NCBI GenBank assembly: GCA_025360895.1
Contig: JANYBF010000004.1
Span: forward strand, 1-8,790
Reading direction: 5' to 3'
Length of the DNA: 8,790 nucleotides
Origin: Verrucomicrobiota bacterium
GTDB lineage: Bacteria; Verrucomicrobiota; Verrucomicrobiia; Limisphaerales; JADLHS01
Positions 1 to 5,701 of the stretch are shown piece by piece; the first letter of the stretch is position 1; the number at the start of each line of letters is the position of its first letter. Position numbers and translations under genes: made by a program. Under the pieces are notes generated by a model. That model ran no database searches and was not told where the DNA came from. It worked only from the letters and a program-made list of their open reading frames with translations.

Positions 1-165
1 GAACACATCTTCGGCGACATGAGCCAATCCATGAAGGGGTATTATCTGCGGGCCATCGGGCGGCGGCGCACCGCGGCGGCGATTGGCCTGATCAACCTGA
101 TTTACAACCTGGCGCGTTACGAACAAATCGTGCGGTTGAAGTTATTACCGCTGCGCGCGATCTGA
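1..165 (+). CDS. IS5-type DDE transposase, C-terminal end only
   Basis: Frame 1 is open from the window edge to TGA at 163-165 and encodes 54 residues. It begins EHIFGDMSQSMKG and continues with RTAAAIGLINLIYNLARYEQ. This matches the C-terminal pattern of IS5-family DDE transposases: the third catalytic acid (Glu) in a (V)EHxFG context, followed by a basic helix and an 'xxNLxYNxxRYEQ' ending. The first Glu (bases 1-3) is therefore probably the catalytic E. The protein would cut and rejoin IS ends during transposition. The rest of the gene and the left end of the element are outside the window, so I cannot say whether it is intact. The family is recognised from memory of the pattern; the subgroup is not determined. 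Confidence 0.72.
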   Translation, partial: EHIFGDMSQSMKGYYLRAIGRRRTAAAIGLINLIYNLARYEQIVRLKLLPLRAI

Positions 166-312
166 AACGCGCCGGTCAAACCAACAAGCGATAGATAACC
201 AAGCAAGAAAACAGAAGCAAACGTCGGAAAGACACAAACTAAAGGTGTCGCTATGAATCCAGTCACACCAAACGGCGAACCCAAACCATCAATTCAACCC
301 CGAAATGTAGTT
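1..312 (+). mobile_element. Right end of an IS5-like insertion sequence (outer boundary approximate)
   Basis: The transposase stops at 165. Bases 166-310 hold no convincing gene and are A-rich in parts, fitting the 3' untranslated tail and right terminal repeat of an IS. The outer boundary is inferred, not seen: the minus-strand secreted-protein remnant loses resemblance to its family at about 311-322, so the IS probably ends there. A definite terminal inverted repeat cannot be named because the left end is outside the window. Bases 294-313 (attcaaccccgaaatgtagt) are a candidate for part of the terminal repeat. A possible TTA target triplet at 311-313 would suit some IS5 subgroups. Confidence 0.45.
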
Positions 313-436
313 ACCGGAGGTTCCCATAAGTATTAAGCCAGCCGTTATAGGTGAACGCCGTGCTTTGGGCGTGCGCGAAACTTGGCAGGAACAACAGCGC
401 CAGGTACCACAGGTGGAGTCTATGTTTTGTTTTCAT
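311..436 (-). pseudogene. N-terminal remnant of a secreted 'AQxTAFTYxGxLN' protein, probably cut by the IS
   Basis: The minus strand reads ATG at 436-434 through to TAA at 313-311, giving 41 residues. It starts MKTKHR and has a hydrophobic core (LWYLALLFLPSF). An AHA|Q signal-peptidase site follows at residues 21-24, and then QSTAFTYNGWLNTYGNLR. The mature start resembles a verrucomicrobial secreted family beginning 'AQGTAFTYQGRLN(D)GGNPA...', whose members are normally hundreds of residues long. Here resemblance ends near residue 39 and a stop follows two residues later, where the IS right end is expected. I read it as the 5' end of an interrupted gene. The signal peptide is seen directly; the family assignment is from memory. 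No strong ribosome binding site precedes the ATG. It could still be expressed as a short exported peptide. Confidence 0.6.
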
Positions 437-539
437 GAGTGAATCGGGCTTGGGTTTCTAAAATTAGTTCATTGATCGCGTTCCACCCCATCATGCGCCA
501 AACTCCGGCGAAAAGGCTAACGGAATATTTTCTTTCCTT

Positions 540-559
540 GGGCAGCCCGCTAACTGCCC
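540..559. repeat. Short hairpin, 6-bp perfect stem
   Basis: GGGCAG (540-545) and CTGCCC (554-559) form a perfect 6-bp inverted repeat around an 8-base loop. No T-run follows on either strand, so it does not look like an intrinsic terminator. It belongs to the cluster of inverted repeats running to 656. Confidence 0.5.
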
Positions 560-570
560 GTTCAAAAACA

Positions 571-600
571 TCTCGTTCCGTAGGGGCCGAGGTAACGAGA
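571..600. repeat. 7-bp perfect inverted repeat competing with the larger palindrome
   Basis: TCTCGTT (571-577) and AACGAGA (594-600) are perfect reverse complements around a 16-base loop. The right half lies within the left arm of the 76-bp palindrome, so the two foldings exclude each other. Confidence 0.5.
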
Positions 601-656
601 CTCACAGATCCGCGTGTTTTTCGGCGGAAGTCAGAGCCTCCTGACGTCGGCTCCTA
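581..656. repeat. 76-bp imperfect palindromic element, REP- or MITE-like
   Basis: The arms 581-603 and 634-656 are reverse complements at 18 of 23 positions, with one mismatch that could pair as G-U. Inside them, TCCGC (609-613) and GCGGA (624-628) form a perfect 5-bp stem around the loop gtgtttttcg. The result is a long two-level hairpin. It sits between the minus-strand secreted-protein leader and the first base of the broken WD40 gene. Its shape and position resemble a dispersed palindromic intergenic repeat. I recall similar 'AGTCAGAGCCTCCTGACGTC'-type sequence in verrucomicrobial genomes, but only one copy is present here, so dispersal is inferred. The GTG at 614 used to open the WD40 frame lies in its loop. 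Confidence 0.6.
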
Positions 657-1474
657 GCTCTTTAACCCGAAATCCGAAAAGGGGCTTCAAGTCGGCCCGC
701 CCCACCCGGATCGCCAAAGGTCGCGACGACCTGACGCTGACGGTCGTGGGCGAAGGCGCTGGTCAGGCCGTGGTTCTCGATCTTGCCAACGAATCCGTGC
801 GCCTTCCGCCAATGCCGCATAAACTGGCGGGCTTCGTGGCTCTCAGTCCAGATGGGGAGCGACTGGCCACCAGCGGCTGGCATTCGGAAGTCGTGAGACT
901 TTGGGATGGGAAAAGCGGCGAACTGCTCAAGGAGTTGGAGGCGGGTTTGATGTCGCGCGCCTATTTCACTCCGGACAATCGAGAAATGATCGTGGCTCGC
1001 GCCAAGGACTTTACCTTCTACGATCTGAGTACCCTGGAAGTGAGTCGCCGAATGCCGCGGGACATTGGCCTTTATCCCGGACACGTCGCCTTCAACGCCG
1101 ACGGCAAATTGATGGCGCTGGAAATGGCGCCCGGCCTCATCCATCTCAAAGAAATCAATTCGGGACGGATCGTGGCCAAACTCGAGGATCCGCAGGGCGA
1201 CCTTTCCACGTGGATGAGTTTCACGCCCGACGGAACCCAACTCGTCGTGGCCGCAAGATACGCGGGCGCGATTCATCGCTGGGACTTGCGGACCATTCGT
1301 GAACGCTTGAAGACCATGAACCTCGATTGGGATTGGCCAGAGTATTCAACGGCGGTGCCGGTCGGGACGATGGTTTCCAAAAACGATCGCCCACTGCGCG
1401 TTCAGGTCCTTGGCGGGAGGCTGGCCTCGACGATACCGGCGTCCGCCACGAATGCGGTTTCCGCCAAGCCATGA
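614..1474 (+). CDS. 5'-truncated WD40-repeat protein, probably the C-terminus of a Ser/Thr kinase (likely gene remnant)
   Basis: The frame is open from a GTG at 614 to TGA at 1472-1474 (286 codons). The first 25 or so residues come from the palindromic repeat and look unnatural; propeller-like sequence starts near base 720 (LTLTVVGEGAGQAVVLDL). Four WD40-like units are visible: 'VALSPDGERLATSG...VRLWDGKSGELLKEL', 'AYFTPDNREMIVA', 'VAFNADGKLMALEM' and 'MSFTPDGTQLVVA...IHRWDLRTIRERL'. The ending WDLRxIRxxLxxMxLDWDxPxY is, from memory, typical of long planctomycete and verrucomicrobial Ser/Thr kinases with WD40 tails. No kinase motif (GxGxxG, HRDLKP, DFG) lies upstream, so the N-terminal part has been lost. 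No good ribosome binding site or start is visible; an ATG at 812 is the first internal alternative. The stop overlaps the sigma factor start (ATGA). Confidence 0.6.
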   Translation: MFFGGSQSLLTSAPSSLTRNPKRGFKSARPTRIAKGRDDLTLTVVGEGAGQAVVLDLANESVRLPPMPHKLAGFVALSPDGERLATSGWHSEVVRLWDGKSGELLKELEAGLMSRAYFTPDNREMIVARAKDFTFYDLSTLEVSRRMPRDIGLYPGHVAFNADGKLMALEMAPGLIHLKEINSGRIVAKLEDPQGDLSTWMSFTPDGTQLVVAARYAGAIHRWDLRTIRERLKTMNLDWDWPEYSTAVPVGTMVSKNDRPLRVQVLGGRLASTIPASATNAVSAKP

Positions 1475-2025
1475 GCGATGTCACCCGCATCCTCACCGCC
1501 ATTGAACAAGGCGACGCCAAGTCCACCGACGAACTACAGCCGGTGGTTTACAATGAACTGCGCCGCATGGCCGCGCACAAGATGGCCAGTGAACCCGCCG
1601 GTCACACGCTCCAGCCCACTGCGCTCGTTCACGAAGCGTGGCTGCAACTCGTGGCCCCGCCGAATCAGTCGTGGCAGAACCGCGCGCACTTCTTTGGCGC
1701 CGCAGCCGAGGCCATGCGCCGCATCCTCATCGCCCGGGCCCGCCGCAAGCATGCTCAACGACGCGGCGCCGTACACCTGGATGTGGACGAAATCGAGATC
1801 GCCAGCCCCGCTCCGGACGACCAATTGCTCGCCCTCAATGAAGCCCTCGACCGCTTCGCCGTAATCGAACCGCAGCAGGCCGAATTGGTCAAGCTGCGCT
1901 ACTTTGTCGGCCTGACGATTGAGGAGGCCGCCGAAGTCCTCGGCATCTCCGAAGCCACGGCCAAGCGTTGGTGGGCCTACGCTCGCGCCTGGTTGTTTCA
2001 CGAAATCAAAGCGTCGCCCGACTGA
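1471..2025 (+). CDS. RNA polymerase sigma factor, ECF subfamily (TIGR02999 / Sigma70_ECF type)
   Basis: The 184-residue product would direct RNA polymerase to specific promoters. The N-terminal half (residues 1-98) has the pattern of this subfamily: VVYNELRRMAAHKM, then LQPTALVHEAWLQL (residues 48-60), then 'HFFGAAAEAMRRILIARARRK' as the sigma-2-like helices. Residues 133-178 are region 4, with a helix-turn-helix in LTIEEAAEVLGISEATAKRW and the closing W(A/T)xARAWL signature. Length is normal for the family. I chose ATG 1471 because it starts the conserved sequence and overlaps the preceding stop as ATGA, implying coupled translation; the frame further upstream only overlaps the WD40 gene. 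In this subfamily the sigma gene commonly lies before a Ser/Thr kinase gene; here it follows a broken one. No anti-sigma gene is visible. Confidence 0.9.
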   Translation: MSDVTRILTAIEQGDAKSTDELQPVVYNELRRMAAHKMASEPAGHTLQPTALVHEAWLQLVAPPNQSWQNRAHFFGAAAEAMRRILIARARRKHAQRRGAVHLDVDEIEIASPAPDDQLLALNEALDRFAVIEPQQAELVKLRYFVGLTIEEAAEVLGISEATAKRWWAYARAWLFHEIKASPD

Positions 2026-2126
2026 CAGGTTCCGGAAGGCCCAGTTTGTTTTCGCACCACGACTTGCCAGATCGGTTTGAATCCGCCAACTTCAAAACAG
2101 TTTTCGTAGCTGCACAATTTTTAAAT
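2026..2126 (+). other. Spacer between sigma factor and phospholipase genes
   Basis: This 101-bp gap holds no gene. It has a small AAAACAGTTTT palindrome (2095-2105) and an AT-rich stretch just before the phospholipase ATG. TTGAAT at 2077-2082 could be a -35 box, but no convincing -10 lies at the right distance. A promoter here is plausible but not demonstrated. Confidence 0.3.
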
Positions 2127-4646
2127 ATGGATACACGACGAGATTTTCTAAAGAAGGCAGCCCTGCTCGCGGCGGGGGGCGGTTTGGTCGGAGGTTTGCC
2201 GGCTTCGATTCAAAAGGCCTTTGCCATTGATCCCGCGCCCGGCACCACGTTTTTGGACGCCGAGCATGTGGTGATTTTAATGCAGGAAAACCGGTCGTTC
2301 GATCATTGTTACGGCACGCTTAAAGGTGTGCGCGGCTACAATGACCCGCGGGCGATCACGCTGCCCAATGGCAATCCGGTCTGGCTGCAGACCAATGCCC
2401 GCGATGAAACTTATGTGCCGTTTCGCCTGAACATCAAGGACACCAAAGCGACATGGATGAGTTCGCTGCCACATTCCTGGGGCGACCAGACTGAAGCCCG
2501 CAACGGCGGCAAGCATGATCGCTGGTTGCAAGCCAAGCCTTCCGGCAACAAGGAATACGCCAAACTTCCATTGACGCTCGGTTACTATAATCGCGAGGAC
2601 ATCCCTTTCTATTACGCGCTCGCCGATGCGTTCACCGTGTGCGATCAGAATTTTTGTTCCTCACTGACCGGCACCACGCCCAATCGCCTTTATCTTTGGA
2701 CCGGTACCATTCGCGAAAAACCTTCGATCCATTCCAAGGCGAACGTATGGAACTCCGACGTGGATTATGGTTCCGAAGCGCACTGGACAACGTTCCCTGA
2801 ACGCCTGGAGGATGCCGGCATCTCCTGGCGCATTTATCAGAACGAGGTGAGTCTCGATACCGGACTCGAAGGGCCGGCGGAAAATTGGCTCGCAAATTTC
2901 ACCGACAATCCCATCGAATGGTTTACGCAATACCACGTCCGCTTCAGTGAAACCTATCGCCGATACCTGCCGGCACGGGAGAAGGCCCTGACCGCCGCGT
3001 TGGAAAAGTTGGAGAGCCAACCGCCCGCCACGGACGCGGCCAAGAAAAAACTCGCAAAAACGCGCGCGGAACTCGACGAGGTTCGTCGCCATCAAGTGGA
3101 ATACACCGAAGCCAATTTTGCGAAGTTGTCGGCCCGTGAAAAGAACCTTTTCCGCAAAGCGTTTACCACCAACGAAAGCGATCCGCATTATCGCGAACTC
3201 ACCACCTTGACCTATCGTGACGGTGGCCAGGAACACCGGATGCAGGTGCCGAAAGGCGACGTGCTTCATCAGTTTCGCGAGGATGTCCGCACCGGCAAGT
3301 TGCCGACCGTTTCGTGGATCGTGGCGCCGGAAAACTTTTCCGATCATCCGGGCGCGCCGTGGTATGGCGCCTGGTATCTCAGCGAGACCCTCGACATCCT
3401 GACGCAGAATCCCGAGGTGTGGAAGAAGACCATCTTCGTTCTCTGTTATGACGAGAATGACGGCTACTACGACCATGTGCCGCCGTTTGTGCCGCCGGCA
3501 CCGGATCGGCCTGAAACCGGCATGGCCTCGGCCGGAATTGACACCGCCGCCGAGCATGTGCTCCCCAATCAAGACGGAGAGTCACAAGCCGCTGGTCACA
3601 CCGCTCCGATTGGCCTGGGATTTCGCGTGCCGTTGGTCATCGCTTCGCCGTGGAGCCGGGGCGGTTTTGTGTGTTCGCAAGTGTTCGATCACACCTCGGT
3701 CCTGCAAATGTTGGAAAAAATCCTGAGCCACAAAACCGGTCAGCCGGTCCGGGAAACCAACATCAGCACCTGGCGGCGGGTGGTCTGTGGCGACCTCAGT
3801 TCCGTGTTCCGGCCGTACCATGGTGAAAAGGTTGATTCGCCCAAACCGGTGCAACGTGACCCCTTTCTCAGCTCGATTTACCAAGCCCAGTTCAAGCAGG
3901 TTCCGAATGACTTCAAAAAGCTGGACGCCGGCCAGATAACCCAGGCTCGCGAAACCCCGCAGGCGATCCCCTTGGGGCCCCAGCAGGAAAAGGGCGTACG
4001 CCCCGCCTGCGCCTTGCCCTATGAACTCGCGGTGGACGGTACTTTGAGCGCTGATCGGAAATCATTCGTCATCCAATTCGCGGCGGGCAAGGAATCCTTC
4101 GGCGAAAAAGCGGCGGGTGCGCCCTTCCACGTCTATGCGCCCGGAAAAGTGCGTGGCGTTGGCAAGGATTCCAAGCTGTTTGCGAATGGCCGCACCTGGG
4201 ATTATGCGGTATCCGCCGGCGATCGCCTTGCCGGTGAATGGGCGCTGAGCGATTTTGAAAACGCCCAGTACCACCTCCGCGTTCACGGCCCCAACGGTTT
4301 CTATCGTGAGTTCATTGGCGGTGCCGATGATCCGGCGCTGGACGTGAAACTCGAATCAGCTTCGAACGTGGTTTTGCGGCTGGTAAACCGGGAAACAAAA
4401 CGTCCGCTCACCGTCTTGGTGGACGACCTTGCCTACGGCAGTGCCGGTCGCAAAATTGAACTGGGTGTGGCGGGCACGAAGGACGCCAGCGTCAATCTCA
4501 CACTGGAGCTGGGCAAGAGTCATGGCTGGCACGATCTGCGTATCCGTGTGCAGGACGCGTCGCATTTTGAACAGCGTTATGCCGGACATATCGAAACCGG
4601 CAAGGAAAGCTTCAGTGATCCGGCCATGGGCCGGGTGGTGGCTTGA
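2127..4646 (+). CDS. Phospholipase C, phosphocholine-specific family, Tat-exported
   Basis: The 839-residue enzyme should hydrolyse phospholipids such as phosphatidylcholine or sphingomyelin to a diglyceride or ceramide and phosphocholine, outside the cytoplasm. Residues 1-33 are a twin-arginine signal (TRRDFLKK, hydrophobic stretch, AFA|I). The phosphoesterase domain of the AcpA/PLC superfamily follows. It has the metal-site ENRSFDH (54-60), SLTGTTPNR with the likely nucleophile Thr183 or Thr184, FSDHPGAPW, the acidic DENDGYYDH (442-450), and FRVPLVIASPWSRGG (499-513). Residues about 284-340 form a Lys/Glu-rich, probably coiled-coil insertion. From about residue 620 there are two C-terminal beta domains (DUF756, PF05506), the first opening RPACALPYELAVDG. 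ATG 2127 is chosen because it starts the Tat signal; the frame is open from 1968 but that part overlaps the sigma gene. There is no clear Shine-Dalgarno. Confidence 0.93.
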   Translation: MDTRRDFLKKAALLAAGGGLVGGLPASIQKAFAIDPAPGTTFLDAEHVVILMQENRSFDHCYGTLKGVRGYNDPRAITLPNGNPVWLQTNARDETYVPFRLNIKDTKATWMSSLPHSWGDQTEARNGGKHDRWLQAKPSGNKEYAKLPLTLGYYNREDIPFYYALADAFTVCDQNFCSSLTGTTPNRLYLWTGTIREKPSIHSKANVWNSDVDYGSEAHWTTFPERLEDAGISWRIYQNEVSLDTGLEGPAENWLANFTDNPIEWFTQYHVRFSETYRRYLPAREKALTAALEKLESQPPATDAAKKKLAKTRAELDEVRRHQVEYTEANFAKLSAREKNLFRKAFTTNESDPHYRELTTLTYRDGGQEHRMQVPKGDVLHQFREDVRTGKLPTVSWIVAPENFSDHPGAPWYGAWYLSETLDILTQNPEVWKKTIFVLCYDENDGYYDHVPPFVPPAPDRPETGMASAGIDTAAEHVLPNQDGESQAAGHTAPIGLGFRVPLVIASPWSRGGFVCSQVFDHTSVLQMLEKILSHKTGQPVRETNISTWRRVVCGDLSSVFRPYHGEKVDSPKPVQRDPFLSSIYQAQFKQVPNDFKKLDAGQITQARETPQAIPLGPQQEKGVRPACALPYELAVDGTLSADRKSFVIQFAAGKESFGEKAAGAPFHVYAPGKVRGVGKDSKLFANGRTWDYAVSAGDRLAGEWALSDFENAQYHLRVHGPNGFYREFIGGADDPALDVKLESASNVVLRLVNRETKRPLTVLVDDLAYGSAGRKIELGVAGTKDASVNLTLELGKSHGWHDLRIRVQDASHFEQRYAGHIETGKESFSDPAMGRVVA

Positions 4647-4713
4647 AAACGTGAAATTGTTTTGAGCGCGCTTGAGTGGGGAATGGCATTGAGCGCAGTT
4701 GTGCTCGGGTCAA
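4647..4713. other. Convergent spacer without an obvious terminator
   Basis: The 67 bp between the phospholipase stop and the stop of the minus-strand operon contain a direct repeat, TTGAGCGC, at 4662-4669 and 4689-4696. There is also a weak AT-rich inverted repeat (AAAAC ... GTTTT). No GC-rich hairpin with a T-run is visible on either strand, so the convergent transcripts may overlap or end by Rho. Confidence 0.35.
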
Positions 4714-5628
4714 TCAATCCTGCCGCGGTTGCGGATCGTCTTTGAAACGGAACGGCGGGCGGCCCGTAATGTCCGAACTGGTAAAGGAAGGACACCAGTA
4801 TTTCTCGACATGCTCGACCACCAGCCCGGTTCCCGCGAAATGGTTGACCTTGGGCGATGAACGCGGATCGTACATCGTGTCGGTCATATCCCGCATCAAC
4901 GCGACATTTCCCCCAACCTTGACCAGCTGCCGGATACCAAAGGGCCGGCCCAACACACACATGTTCAAATGTACGCCCATCAGCATAACATTTTCGATGC
5001 CGCGGGCTTGCAGCAAATTGTAAGTCTCCTGCCCGTTGTCCGTAATCGCGTCGGCCTCGGCGATTTCAATCGTGGCGATCTGTCGGGTCCAAGCTTCGCG
5101 AATCTGGCACTTCACCGGACAGTCGCAGCCCATGTCCGAGTCATCCACCGGCAACGGGCCTTCCCGCGCGGCGTCCGGCCAGCACCAAGTGGTGCCCCAA
5201 CGTTCCGCCGTGGCCAATGGTACCGGGGATTTTGCCAAGGGCGCGTTTTGCGCCCGCTTCCGTTGGGGCGTTTCCTTGTAAAAGGCCACGACGCTGCTGG
5301 GCGAATGAATAATGAACACCCCTTTCGCTCTTGCAGCCTTCACCACTTCATTCATCGGGCCGGCCAGTTCCGCCACCCGGCGGGATGCCGATTGGCACCA
5401 GTGATCGTCCCACGTGTCGCAAATGATGAGCGCGGTTTTTTGGGGCTCCCACGTCGCCTTCTTATTGACGACGGCAAACTCTGCTTTGGCGCTGTCATTG
5501 GTTTTGATGCGGGATCGCAACCCAAGTTGCAGTTGCCCGTCGTCACTTCGGCCGGTCGCCACCAGGCCGAACAGCAGCATCCCACTGGCGATACCGGGCC
5601 AGAGCGAAAGCGGTTGAGCGGAAATCAT
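4714..5628 (-). CDS. Exported isochorismatase-fold cysteine hydrolase
   Basis: The 304-residue protein has an N-terminal hydrophobic segment (residues 9-25, LWPGIASGMLLFGLVAT) that looks like a signal peptide. The isochorismatase-like fold starts with the strand TALIICDTWDDHWC, giving the catalytic Asp71. The nucleophilic Cys224 lies in GVHLNMCVLGRPFGIRQL. The third canonical residue, a Lys in a PxDxxxxKxxxS stretch, is not obvious; the equivalent region reads IAEADAITDNGQETYNLL. A cysteine cluster, GCDCPVKC, occupies residues 167-174. The C-terminal part (MTDTMYDP ... EHVEKYWCPSF) resembles a planctomycete/verrucomicrobial subfamily I know only as 'isochorismatase family'. Its substrate is unknown, so siderophore biosynthesis should not be inferred. 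It is last in the minus-strand operon, 73 bp after the propeller gene. ATG 5628 has a purine-rich upstream stretch (aagagaaagaa) that may serve as ribosome binding site. Confidence 0.85.
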   Translation of the reverse strand: MISAQPLSLWPGIASGMLLFGLVATGRSDDGQLQLGLRSRIKTNDSAKAEFAVVNKKATWEPQKTALIICDTWDDHWCQSASRRVAELAGPMNEVVKAARAKGVFIIHSPSSVVAFYKETPQRKRAQNAPLAKSPVPLATAERWGTTWCWPDAAREGPLPVDDSDMGCDCPVKCQIREAWTRQIATIEIAEADAITDNGQETYNLLQARGIENVMLMGVHLNMCVLGRPFGIRQLVKVGGNVALMRDMTDTMYDPRSSPKVNHFAGTGLVVEHVEKYWCPSFTSSDITGRPPFRFKDDPQPRQD

Positions 5629-5701
5629 TTCTTTCTCTTAAGCGGTCCGGCAGAAACAAGCAAAACGAAAATGTGGGCCAAGGTTCCGGCGACTCACCGT
5701 T

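Larger units (their letters stand above)
420..605 (-). other. Doubtful 61-codon open frame, probably upstream region of the secreted-protein remnant
   Basis: A GTG at 605-603 opens a 61-codon frame ending in TAG at 422-420. It overlaps the first 17 bases of the signal-peptide remnant in another frame. Its first codons lie inside the palindromic repeat, and I recognise no motif. The middle (VWRMMGWNAINELILETQ) could form an amphipathic helix, so a small protein is not excluded. I think it more likely that this is the 5' leader of the gene starting at 436. No ribosome binding site supports the GTG. Confidence 0.2.

Noticed and set aside
253..336. Plus-strand 27-codon ORF after the transposase with a possible upstream aaaggtg
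   Set aside because: It spans the inferred IS end and lies opposite the well-supported signal-peptide remnant; no recognisable motif.
439..657. Plus-strand 72-codon ORF
   Set aside because: It runs through the inverted-repeat cluster with low-complexity, Arg/Ser-rich translation and no motif or ribosome binding site.
662..1276. Minus-strand 204-codon ORF
   Set aside because: Antisense to the WD40 reading frame; the GC-rich codon pattern leaves the opposite strand open by chance.
1327..1470. Upstream extension of the sigma factor frame
   Set aside because: It only overlaps the WD40 gene in another frame and has no sigma-like sequence; the conserved protein begins at 1471.
1968..2126. Upstream extension of the phospholipase frame
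   Set aside because: It would put 53 residues before a perfect Tat signal peptide, which must be N-terminal, and overlaps the sigma gene.
2661..3572. Minus-strand 303-codon ORF
   Set aside because: Antisense to the conserved phospholipase catalytic domain; composition His/Arg-rich with no domain pattern.
4714..5628. Siderophore (EntB-like) role for the isochorismatase-fold protein
   Set aside because: It has a signal peptide, no aryl carrier domain, no other siderophore genes nearby and an unusual active-site region.
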